The notes under the pieces are model-generated. The model was not told the DNA's origin. It saw only the letters and a program-made list of their open reading frames with translations, and searched no databases. From contig CBDEUJ010000005.1 of the NCBI GenBank assembly GCA_965243215.1, positions 1 to 64,000 of the forward strand: a stretch of 64,000 bases of DNA, given 5' to 3'. Source of the DNA: JAJEFO01 sp009843725. Its GTDB lineage: Bacteria > Pseudomonadota > Alphaproteobacteria > Rhodobacterales > Rhodobacteraceae. The position numbers were made by a program, and so were the translations under genes. This document shows positions 26,250-33,926 of the stretch, one piece after another. Positions within the stretch are counted from its first letter, which is position 1, and each line of letters starts with the position of its first letter.

Positions 26250-26869
26250 AGGAACGTCTCGTCACCGAAGCGGGCACCCGCGCCCGTCGGCCAGTGGGAG
26301 GCGACATCAAGCACCAGCGCGTCCAGGCCGAGATCTGCATGGCTCGCGATGAGCGCGACGCCACCGGCTGCGAGATGCGCCCGCGCCAGATCCGCAAAGA
26401 GGCTCACGGACGCCTCGTCCAGCGAGTCCGTGGGCTCGTCCAGCAGCCAGAACGGTCTCCCTGTCACCAGGAGCCGTGCCAACGCAAGCCTGCGCTTCTG
26501 ACCGGCAGACAGTGTCTGCGCACGTCGGTTTCGCAACACGCCCAATGCAAACGCATCGAGCGCAGCGTCCACGCCGCCAGCACCGTGAAGCCCGGCCCAG
26601 AAAGCAAGGTTCTCTGCTACGCTCAGCGTGCCCTTCACGCCGTTGGCATGTGGCAAATAGGCAATCGAATCTCCGTCGCGAACCATCCCCCCTTGGGTCG
26701 CCGGCTGCAATCCGGCAATGGTCCTGAGAAGCGTCGTCTTGCCCGACCCGTTCGGCCCCCTGACCACGACCGCCTCGCCCGGATGCAAGGTGAGCGAGAC
26801 GTCTTCCAGGACAGGAACGCCTCCCCGGCTGCAATGAAGACCGGTCAGGGTCAGCAACGGTGCGGTCAT
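26246..26869 (-). CDS. ccmA: Haem exporter ATP-binding subunit CcmA
   Basis: A 207-residue ABC ATPase with Walker A GPNGSGKTTLL near 37-47, signature LSAGQKRRLALARL and Walker B FWLLDEPTDSLD. Its short length and ANGVKGTLSVAENLAFWAGL segment fit CcmA. It powers the CcmAB step of c-type cytochrome maturation. ATG at 26869 is preferred; the frame extends upstream without similarity. Four-base overlap with ccmB indicates coupling. Confidence 0.92.
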   Translation of the reverse strand: MTAPLLTLTGLHCSRGGVPVLEDVSLTLHPGEAVVVRGPNGSGKTTLLRTIAGLQPATQGGMVRDGDSIAYLPHANGVKGTLSVAENLAFWAGLHGAGGVDAALDAFALGVLRNRRAQTLSAGQKRRLALARLLVTGRPFWLLDEPTDSLDEASVSLFADLARAHLAAGGVALIASHADLGLDALVLDVASHWPTGAGARFGDETFL

Positions 26870-26996
26870 GTGACCGGCGACCGATTGGCGCCCGATCCTG
26901 AACGCAGGCCGGCTCCTAGCGGAATCTTCCACGCGTGAACACCGGCGGGCCGATGAACCTGCAATCTAAGCGTATCCGGCGGTTCCATGCCGACGC

Positions 26997-27350
26997 TCAG
27001 ACCGGAAGCAGCGCCAGGCCGACACGACGACCCTCGCCCAGGAGAATGTTGTAAGTACGGCACGCCTGCGGCGATGCCATCGCTTCCGCGCCAATGCCCG
27101 CCACCGCCAGCCGGTCGCAGAACTCCTCCGGAAGCCTTGCCAGTTCCGGCCCAGTCCCGACCAGGAGGACATCGATCTGGCCAGCTGCGCCAAGGAGAGA
27201 GTCACAATCGTCCAGGCCAGCCCATGCCGTTATGCCTGACGGCAGAATCGCCAGCGGCGCGTCATGGGCCTCACCGCCGATGCGGAAGAATCCCGGCCCG
27301 TACCCGTCGACCGGCAGGGCTTCCGTGTAGGCGATCTCGGTGATGCGCAA
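26997..27350 (-). CDS. Mth938-like (DUF498/NDUFAF3-type) domain protein
   Basis: A 117-residue protein of the Mth938/NDUFAF3 fold, with VDGYGPGFFRIGG, ILPSGITAWAG, a LLVGTGPELARLPEE strand-helix and TYNILLGEGRRVGLALLP. A TTG start at 27350 is chosen because GGAG stands before it and the family begins just here. Bacterial members are commonly found between secF and ccm genes in alphaproteobacteria; the molecular role is unclear, and the mitochondrial relative is a complex I assembly factor. Confidence 0.8.
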   Translation of the reverse strand: MRITEIAYTEALPVDGYGPGFFRIGGEAHDAPLAILPSGITAWAGLDDCDSLLGAAGQIDVLLVGTGPELARLPEEFCDRLAVAGIGAEAMASPQACRTYNILLGEGRRVGLALLPV

Positions 27351-27360
27351 CGGTCTCTCC

Positions 27361-28113
27361 TCAGTCCCATAACGGCAGGCCCATGACCGCCGAGCCTGCA
27401 ATGACCAGATAGGCGATGTTTCGATAGGCGCGCTCGGCGTTCGGCTGAAACAGCATCGCTCCGCTCCAGTTACCAAGAACGTAGGGCAAGATCAGGATCC
27501 CTCCGAGCGCAAGTGCCGGAACCGAAAGAAATCCATGCCAATGAAATACGGCCAGCAAGGCAAGCTCGGCCAGTATCAGGTACAGCGTGTTGTTTGCGCG
27601 CACCGCCGCGGCTGGCAGCGTGGAGGCCATGTACAGGATGATGACCGGCGGCCCGGGCAGCCCGACGGAACCGCCGGTGAACCCGCCAATAAGGCCGGTG
27701 CCGTAGATCATGGCCGACGTCGGCTTCCCCCTGTACCGAACACCGGCAACCAAGAGGGCAAGAAGTCCAAGGGCCACGACCGACACGCCCCAGCGAAACA
27801 CTTCGGGCTCGACCATGGCGAGGACAAGTACACCAAGGGGCAATGCAATCAACGCCCCGCAGGCCAAGCGCAGAACATCCGGCGGATGCCCGTCCCTGAG
27901 GGCACGCGGCACATGTATGAGCGGCGCCACGAGGTCCATCACGATCATCGAGGTGAGCGCCTCGAACGGGCCAAGCACTTGCGCCGCAACCGGCAGGTAG
28001 ACCATTGCGGTGCCGAAGCCCGTGAAGCCCCTTACGATGCCGGCCAGGATCGCGCCCAGGCCCAGAAGCCACAACCCGTCCGCCTGGGCGGCAATCGCGA
28101 AAGGCTCAAGCAT
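27361..28113 (-). CDS. TauE/SafE-family sulfite/organic anion exporter-like permease
   Basis: A 250-residue protein with eight or so membrane segments and TauE/SafE blocks: GIVRGFTGFGTAMVYLPV near the N-terminus and GLIGGFTGGSVGLPGPPVIILY in the second half. The family exports sulfite, sulfoacetate or similar anions. ATG at 28113 overlaps the secF stop, so it is read from the sec operon. In related genomes the Mth938-like gene usually follows secF directly, so this gene looks like an insertion into the operon. Confidence 0.85.
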   Translation of the reverse strand: MLEPFAIAAQADGLWLLGLGAILAGIVRGFTGFGTAMVYLPVAAQVLGPFEALTSMIVMDLVAPLIHVPRALRDGHPPDVLRLACGALIALPLGVLVLAMVEPEVFRWGVSVVALGLLALLVAGVRYRGKPTSAMIYGTGLIGGFTGGSVGLPGPPVIILYMASTLPAAAVRANNTLYLILAELALLAVFHWHGFLSVPALALGGILILPYVLGNWSGAMLFQPNAERAYRNIAYLVIAGSAVMGLPLWD

Positions 28114-29080
28114 CCACGTTTGCAAACTGGGTGCCTGCGCCGCCGCCATCGGACGGCCTTGACCAGTCACGCTTCACGCCCAGCATCAGGACAACGTTCT
28201 TGGCCACGTAGACCGAGGAATAGGTTCCGACGACCACGCCCCAGGTGATCGCGAACACGAAACCCCTGATGACGTCGCCACCGAAGGTGAGCAATGCGAT
28301 CAGCGCCAGCAACGTCGTCCCGCTGGTCATCAAGGTACGGCTCAGAGTCTCGTTGACCGACGTGTTCATCACGTCCTTCAGCGGTGTCGTCTTGTACTTC
28401 CGCAGATTCTCGCGCAGCCGGTCGAAAATCACCACCGTGTCGTTGATCGAGTACCCCACGATGGTCAGAAGCGCGGCGATGGTCGACAGGTCAAAGCGGA
28501 TCTGCAGGAGGCTGAAGATGCCAATGGTCAGAATCACGTCGTGGAACAGCGCCGCGACGGCCCCGACCGAGAATTGCCACTCGAACCGGAGCCAGATGTA
28601 GATCAGAATCGCGGCCAGCGCAGAGGCGACAGCCAGAATTGCCGTCTGGACGAGCTCGCCCGAGACCTTGGGCCCCACGGAATCGACGGACGTGAACTCG
28701 ATGGACGGATCCACTTCCTTCAGCGCCGCCTCGACGTCGGCGATAATGGCTCCCGTCACGCTTTCCTGCCCCTCCTGGGCCTGGATGCGGATCAGGGTGA
28801 CGTTCTGGTCCTCGCCAAAATTCGGATCAAAGACCTCGATGACGGAAACCTCGCCGAGATCCAGCGCCGAAACCGCCTGCCGGTAGGCGCCGACGTCGAC
28901 CTGCTGAACCGCCTCGGTCCTGATCGTCGTGCCGCCCCGGAAGTCGATGCCGAAGTTGAGGCCGACCACCAGCCACAGAACGATCGAGGCAACGACCGCC
29001 GCGATCGAGGCGCCCATCGTGACGGTTCGATAGCGGAAGAAGTCAAAGTTCGTTTCCTTGGGGACAAGTTTCAGGCGCAT
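28106..29080 (-). CDS. secF: Protein translocase subunit SecF
   Basis: A 324-residue inner-membrane protein with TM1 near 20-40 followed by GLNFGIDFRGGT, a periplasmic domain, and the C-terminal TM bundle with VGYSINDTVVIFDRLREN and NTSVNETLSRTLMTS, diagnostic for SecF. It works with SecD and YajC in the proton-driven late step of Sec export. It starts four bases after the secD stop. Confidence 0.96.
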   Translation of the reverse strand: MRLKLVPKETNFDFFRYRTVTMGASIAAVVASIVLWLVVGLNFGIDFRGGTTIRTEAVQQVDVGAYRQAVSALDLGEVSVIEVFDPNFGEDQNVTLIRIQAQEGQESVTGAIIADVEAALKEVDPSIEFTSVDSVGPKVSGELVQTAILAVASALAAILIYIWLRFEWQFSVGAVAALFHDVILTIGIFSLLQIRFDLSTIAALLTIVGYSINDTVVIFDRLRENLRKYKTTPLKDVMNTSVNETLSRTLMTSGTTLLALIALLTFGGDVIRGFVFAITWGVVVGTYSSVYVAKNVVLMLGVKRDWSRPSDGGGAGTQFANVDA

Positions 29081-29084
29081 GGCA

Positions 29085-30752
29085 TCATACCTCGATGGTC
29101 CGCGGGCGCCGCCGCTCGAACCACATCACGATCAGGAGACGTGTGACGAAAATCGCCGTGAAGACGGACGTGACGATGCCGCACATCAGGGTGACCGCGA
29201 AGCCCTTGACCGGTCCCGAACCGAGCGCGAAGAGGATCACCGCCGTCATTCCCGTCGTGACGTTGGCGTCGATGATGGCGGAGAGCGCACGCTGGTAGCC
29301 AAGCTCGATGGCGCGGCTCGGCCCCTTCGCGGTCTTGAGTTCCTCCCGGATGCGCTCGAAGACCAGCACGTTGGCGTCAACCGCCATGCCGATCGTGAGC
29401 ACGATCCCCGCAATCCCCGGAAGCGTGAGCGTCGCGCCAAACACCGACAGGACTCCCAGGAGCAGTGCGACATTCAGGATGAGCGCCACGTCTGCAAAGA
29501 CGCCGAACAGGCCGTAGGACAGGGCCATGAAGACGATCACGGCAGCGAACGCCACGATGCAGGCGATGCGTCCGGCATCAATGCTGTCCTGGCCCAGCCC
29601 GGGGCTGACAGTCCGCTCTTCGAGGAAGGTCAGCTCGGCAGGAAGTGCGCCGGCGCGCAGGAGTATGGCAAGTTCGGTCGAGCTTTCGACCGTGAAGTTG
29701 CCCGTGATCTGGCCCGACCCGCCCGTTATCGGTTCACGGATCTGCGGCGCCGTGATGACCTCCCCGTCGAGAACCGTGGCGAACAGCGCGCCGACGTTGT
29801 CGCTCGTGTACTGGCCGAATATCCGTGCGCCCGCTGGATTGAACCGGAAGGTGACCGACGGCAGCCCGTTCTGGTCGAATGCCGGCTGCGCGTCCACGAG
29901 GTCCTCGCCCGACAGAACGGCTGCGCGCTCCACGATGTAGAACTCCCCTTCGCGGTCCAGATGCGGCACCAGGATGTTCCCTGGCCCTGCCCTTGCGTCC
30001 GGATCGGTTGTGGAACTGACCACCGGATGAAATGTCAGGCGCGCCGTCGTGCCGATGAGGGCCTTGAGCTCGGCGGCCGACCCGACGCCCGGCACCTGGA
30101 TCAGGATCCGGTTCTCGCCCTGCCTCTGGATCGATGGCTCCCGTGTGCCAACTTCGTCGATCCGCCGGCGAATGATCTCGAGCGCCTGCTGCACGGTCCT
30201 GTTGTCAGTGGCCGCCCGTTCCTCGGGCGAAAGCTCGACGGCAACGACGTCGCCCTGCCCCGACACGACAATGTCGGTCGCCCCGATCCCCGCGGTCAGG
30301 CTCACGACGGGCTGCGCCAGATCACGCACCGCCTGAAGAGCCGACTCGATCGCCTCGGGACGCTGGATACGAACCTGCAGCGTTCCGCGTGGCGCCGTAT
30401 CCACGCGCTCCACGAATCCGACCTGGTCGCGCAGTGCGACCAAGGCCTGCCGGACCTCCGGCCAGTAGACGTCCATGCGATCGGCGTAAACGTCCTCGAC
30501 ATGCACTTCGGCCAGCAGGTGCGCCCCGCCCCTCAGGTCAAGGCCCAGATTGATCAGCGTCGACGGCAGGAACGAGGGCCAGACGGCAGACTCCGCTTCG
30601 CGCTCGGAGGTCGCGCCGAAGGTCTCGATGGCGGCCATGGCATCGTTGTGGGTCTCGACGCGGGAGTAGAACCCGTTCGGGAAGGAAAACAGCAGGCCCG
30701 ACACGCACACTGCAAGAATCAGGACCCGCTTCCAGAGCGCGATATGCAGCAT
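29085..30752 (-). CDS. secD: Protein translocase subunit SecD
   Basis: A 555-residue protein with an N-terminal TM, LGLDLRGGAHLLAEV, a large periplasmic P1 region with RRIDEVGTREPSIQRQGENR and ILIQVPG, and the six-TM RND domain containing GMAVDANVLVFERIREELK. The order yajC-secD-secF is standard. The stop of yajC is eight bases upstream. Confidence 0.96.
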   Translation of the reverse strand: MLHIALWKRVLILAVCVSGLLFSFPNGFYSRVETHNDAMAAIETFGATSEREAESAVWPSFLPSTLINLGLDLRGGAHLLAEVHVEDVYADRMDVYWPEVRQALVALRDQVGFVERVDTAPRGTLQVRIQRPEAIESALQAVRDLAQPVVSLTAGIGATDIVVSGQGDVVAVELSPEERAATDNRTVQQALEIIRRRIDEVGTREPSIQRQGENRILIQVPGVGSAAELKALIGTTARLTFHPVVSSTTDPDARAGPGNILVPHLDREGEFYIVERAAVLSGEDLVDAQPAFDQNGLPSVTFRFNPAGARIFGQYTSDNVGALFATVLDGEVITAPQIREPITGGSGQITGNFTVESSTELAILLRAGALPAELTFLEERTVSPGLGQDSIDAGRIACIVAFAAVIVFMALSYGLFGVFADVALILNVALLLGVLSVFGATLTLPGIAGIVLTIGMAVDANVLVFERIREELKTAKGPSRAIELGYQRALSAIIDANVTTGMTAVILFALGSGPVKGFAVTLMCGIVTSVFTAIFVTRLLIVMWFERRRPRTIEV

Positions 30753-30760
30753 CCGGGCCT

Positions 30761-31084
30761 CTAGTTCGCCGGTTCCGTCTTTGACAGGACGGTCTGGATC
30801 GTGTTCTTGATCACGCGAACGTTCACGCCTTCGGCAATCTCGATCTCGACTTCACCGTCCTCGCGAACCTTGGTCACCTTGCCGACAACACCGCCTTGGG
30901 TGATGACCTGGTCGCCGCGACGCAGCGCCTCGACCATGGCCTGATGCTCCTTCATCTTCTTTCTTTGCGGGCGGATCAGCAGCAGGTAAAAGATTGCGAA
31001 GATGAGAATGAAGAAAGGCAACTGCATCAGGAGCGCGTTTCCGCCTCCACCGGCGGCCTGGGCAAAGGCTGGCGTGACGATCAT
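30761..31084 (-). CDS. yajC: Preprotein translocase accessory YajC
   Basis: A 107-residue protein with one TM (LPFFILIFAIFYLLLIRPQR), the family signature RPQRKKMKEHQ, and the domain GDQVITQGGVVGKVTKV. ATG at 31084 is preferred because AAGGA stands eight bases before it; upstream Mets at 31117 and 31102 are in frame. First gene of the sec operon; the promoter must lie in the divergent gap to 31316. Confidence 0.94.
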   Translation of the reverse strand: MIVTPAFAQAAGGGGNALLMQLPFFILIFAIFYLLLIRPQRKKMKEHQAMVEALRRGDQVITQGGVVGKVTKVREDGEVEIEIAEGVNVRVIKNTIQTVLSKTEPAN

Positions 31085-31315
31085 CGGATGTGTCCTTGTC
31101 ATTGATTCGAGGCGCAAAGTGCGCCCCGCGCGAATTCGCGCACCCTATAGCTGCGCTCCGGGCTTGGCAAGCATTGGCGCCGGCATCCATGGATGGCCGA
31201 CCACCCTTTGGCTGCCCGCCATGAAAGAGGTCGCGAAGTCTTCCAAAGAAGTCGATATTCGCCTTTTGGCCGCAACGAAGCGGCGGTAAGAGACGCGCGG
31301 AACAAGGATTGTCGA

Positions 31316-31639
31316 ATGGCCGAGGTCACCATCGTCTACTGGCGGGACATGCCCGCGCAGGTCATCGTCGGGAAGGGCCGACGCGGGGCCAAGGCTGCCT
31401 TGCCCGAGCGCTTCGAACAGGCGATCGACCGCGCCGCCATGAAAGTCGGAGCACGGGACAGCGACGCCTACTTGTCCGAATGGCGCAAGGCCGTCGAGGA
31501 CGACCGCGACGGCGAAGCCGAAGAGATCGCGAAGGCCGAGGCGGCGCGCATCGAACGCGAGTACGATCGCGAACGGCTGGCGGACCTGATAGACAATGAC
31601 GGATGGGCTCGGGCACCTTCGAGCCTGGAGGGATCCTGA
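31316..31639 (+). CDS. Virulence-factor-family small protein (C1 cluster)
   Basis: A 107-residue protein that begins AEVTIVYWRDMPAQVIVGKG and contains KAALPERFEQAIDRAAM and a SEWRKAVEDDRDG helix, matching the small conserved family labelled virulence factor. Despite the name it is regularly found as the first gene of MetF-like/DHPS-like/ASKHA clusters in Rhodobacterales. ATG at 31316 has AGGA seven bases upstream. Its stop overlaps the next start (TGATG). Confidence 0.75.
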   Translation: MAEVTIVYWRDMPAQVIVGKGRRGAKAALPERFEQAIDRAAMKVGARDSDAYLSEWRKAVEDDRDGEAEEIAKAEAARIEREYDRERLADLIDNDGWARAPSSLEGS

Positions 31640-32562
31640 TGGCATTGATGAGATTTCGCTCCAGATCCGCACGTGCCGAGTCGGCCGACCCGCAGGTCTC
31701 GGACTTCCTGAACGGCTTTTCGATCGAGGTCATGCCCCGCACGGCGGCGAAGATAGACGATTTCCGGGCGATCCTGCCAACCGGCACCCGCGTCTACGTT
31801 GCGCATATCGAGGGCACTGCCATTGATGAAATGGTGGCGACCGCAAGACGCCTTTCCTCCGAGGGCTTCCGCGTCATGCCGCATTTTCCGGCACGGATCA
31901 TCAAGGACGAGGCAATGCTCGAGGACTGGATTGCGCGTTATCAAGGCGAGGCCGGAGTGGAGGACGCCCTGGTCCTTGCCGGTGGCGTTGCGTCCCCCGC
32001 CGGAAAATTCGACAGCTCGATGCAGCTCCTGGAGTCCGGGGCCTTCGACCGGGCCGGCTTCAAGCATCTGCATGTCGCGGGCCATCCTGAAGGCAACCGG
32101 GACATCGATCCTGATGGCACCACCAGAAATGTCGACGCAGCCATGCGCTGGAAGTCTGCATTCAGCGAGCGCACCGACGCTGAAATGGCCTTGGTCACGC
32201 AGTTCGCCTTCGAGGCCCAACCAATCATCGAATGGGCGAACGGCCTGCAGGACGCGGGCGTCGACCTGCCGGTCCATGTCGGCGTTGCCGGACCTGCAAA
32301 GCTGCAGACGCTCATCAAGTTCGCCATAGCCTGCGGGGTCGGACCGTCTCTCAAGGTGCTCCAGCGACGCGCGATTGACGTCGGCAAGCTGCTCCTTCCC
32401 TTCGAGCCGGACGAGGTGGTAAAGGCACTTGCCCGACACAAGGCGGACGCACCGGATTCCGCGATTACCCGCTTGCACCTCTTTCCGCTGGGCGGCATCA
32501 CGACCGCCACCACGTGGGCGCGGACGCGCGGCATGACTGAAGCGGCGGTCCTGACCGCCTGA
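31639..32562 (+). CDS. Methylenetetrahydrofolate reductase-like protein
   Basis: A 307-residue TIM-barrel protein of the MetF family, with FSIEVMPRTAAKI, GTRVYVAHIEG, RVMPHFPARII, LVLAGGVASP, HVAGHPEGNRD and VTQFAFEAQPIIEWA. These are the positions that bind flavin and folate in MetF (the PH.P, GD/GG, GHPE and TQ.F blocks). It probably interconverts methylene- and methyl-tetrahydrofolate for corrinoid-dependent demethylation. The ATG overlaps the upstream stop and has GGAGGG before it. Confidence 0.85.
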   Translation: MALMRFRSRSARAESADPQVSDFLNGFSIEVMPRTAAKIDDFRAILPTGTRVYVAHIEGTAIDEMVATARRLSSEGFRVMPHFPARIIKDEAMLEDWIARYQGEAGVEDALVLAGGVASPAGKFDSSMQLLESGAFDRAGFKHLHVAGHPEGNRDIDPDGTTRNVDAAMRWKSAFSERTDAEMALVTQFAFEAQPIIEWANGLQDAGVDLPVHVGVAGPAKLQTLIKFAIACGVGPSLKVLQRRAIDVGKLLLPFEPDEVVKALARHKADAPDSAITRLHLFPLGGITTATTWARTRGMTEAAVLTA

Positions 32563-32591
32563 CGAATTCACAGTTCCGGAAAGTCAGATCC

Positions 32592-33752
32592 ATGGCACGC
32601 ACAGTCCTCGAATCTAAGTCCAAGACCGTTGTCATCGGGTTTGATGAACCCTTTTGCGTGATCGGCGAACGCATCAACCCGACCGGGCGCAAGATTCTCG
32701 CCGCCGAGCTGGAAGCCGGCGACTTCTCGACGGTCGAGAAGGATGCGGTCGAACAGGTCGCCTGCGGCGCGCAGGTCCTCGACGTGAATGCGGGTGTCGT
32801 CTACAACTCGAATCCCAATCCGAACGAGACCGAACCGCCGCTGATGCACAAGATGGTCCGGCTGGTGCAGGATCTCGTCGAGGTGCCTCTATCCATTGAC
32901 AGTTCCGTGCCCGGCGCGCTGGAGGCGGGCCTCGAAACCGCCGAAGGGCGTCCCTTGCTGAACTCCGTGACCGGCGAGGAGGAACGCCTGGAGCTGGTCC
33001 TGCCGCTGGTCAAGAAATACAATGTTCCGGTCGTCGCCATCTCGAATGACGACACGGGGATTTCCGAAGATCCCGACGTGCGATTCGAGGTTGCCAGGAA
33101 GATCGTCGAGCGGGCGGCCGATTTCGGCATCCCGGCGGAGGACATCGTGGTCGACCCGCTCGTGATGCCGATCGGCGCAATGGCAACCGCAGGCAAGCAG
33201 GTCTTCGCGCTCGTGCGGCGCCTGCGCGTTGAATTGGGCGTCAACACCACCTGCGGCGCGTCGAACGTCTCGTTCGGACTGCCGAACCGGCACGGGATCA
33301 ACAACGCCTTCCTGGCAATGGCCGCCTCGCACGGCATGACCAGCGCGATCATGAACCCGGTAGCGATGCCACGCACGCTCAAGGCTGTCGGCGAGCGCCT
33401 TGATGCCTTGAAGGCATTGGGTGTCACGGCGCCTGATGAGGTCGACCTGCGCACCTTGCGCCCGCTCCTGGGAATGGAGCCTCGGGAGGACCTGGTTCAG
33501 GAACGGGTGGCAAGGCTTGCGGAACTGGGAATCGTCGTGCCGGAGGGAGCCAGCGCCGCCCGGCTGGCGCCGCTTCTGGGCCTCTCCCCGAGGACCGGAG
33601 TCGCCTCGCAGGAGATCCTTTCCATCCGTGCAGCCGACTTCCTGAACAACAACGATCCGTCGGGCAGCAACTGGATCAGGATGAACAAGCCTGCTGGAAG
33701 CGGGGAGAACGGCCGTGGCCGGCGCGAAGGACGGCGCCGCCGGAGGGCTTGA
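32592..33752 (+). CDS. Methyltetrahydrofolate:corrinoid methyltransferase-like (DHPS-fold) protein
   Basis: A 386-residue pterin-binding TIM barrel. FCVIGERINPTGRKIL is the diagnostic N-terminal motif, followed by GAQVLDVNAGV, PLSIDSSVPGALEAGL, PLLNSVTGEEERL, VVAISNDDTGI, VVDPLVMPIGAM and TTCGASNVSFGLPNR. These match methyl-tetrahydrofolate:cobalamin methyltransferases such as MtgA or AcsE rather than folate-synthesis FolP. It would pass methyl groups between a corrinoid protein and tetrahydrofolate. The basic C-terminal tail (GRGRREGRRRRRA) is unusual. Confidence 0.85.
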   Translation: MARTVLESKSKTVVIGFDEPFCVIGERINPTGRKILAAELEAGDFSTVEKDAVEQVACGAQVLDVNAGVVYNSNPNPNETEPPLMHKMVRLVQDLVEVPLSIDSSVPGALEAGLETAEGRPLLNSVTGEEERLELVLPLVKKYNVPVVAISNDDTGISEDPDVRFEVARKIVERAADFGIPAEDIVVDPLVMPIGAMATAGKQVFALVRRLRVELGVNTTCGASNVSFGLPNRHGINNAFLAMAASHGMTSAIMNPVAMPRTLKAVGERLDALKALGVTAPDEVDLRTLRPLLGMEPREDLVQERVARLAELGIVVPEGASAARLAPLLGLSPRTGVASQEILSIRAADFLNNNDPSGSNWIRMNKPAGSGENGRGRREGRRRRRA

Positions 33753-33926
33753 TGTCACCGTGCGCGAACCGAAAGGCGGACCGTGGCCGACCGTCCCGTT
33801 CCCCGGGCACGACTGCTCGATCAGGCAGGCCGGCGGCTTGCGACAGCCGCCAGGCACTGGCGTGACAGCTTGGCTTTCTCTGGCAGTTCACATTGCTATG
33901 CTGCCTGAGGCAGGACAGGAACCTCA

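Noticed and set aside
29058..30764. 568-codon plus-strand frame
   Set aside because: Antisense shadow of secD; composition is low-complexity His/Arg/Asp-rich and no domain is present.
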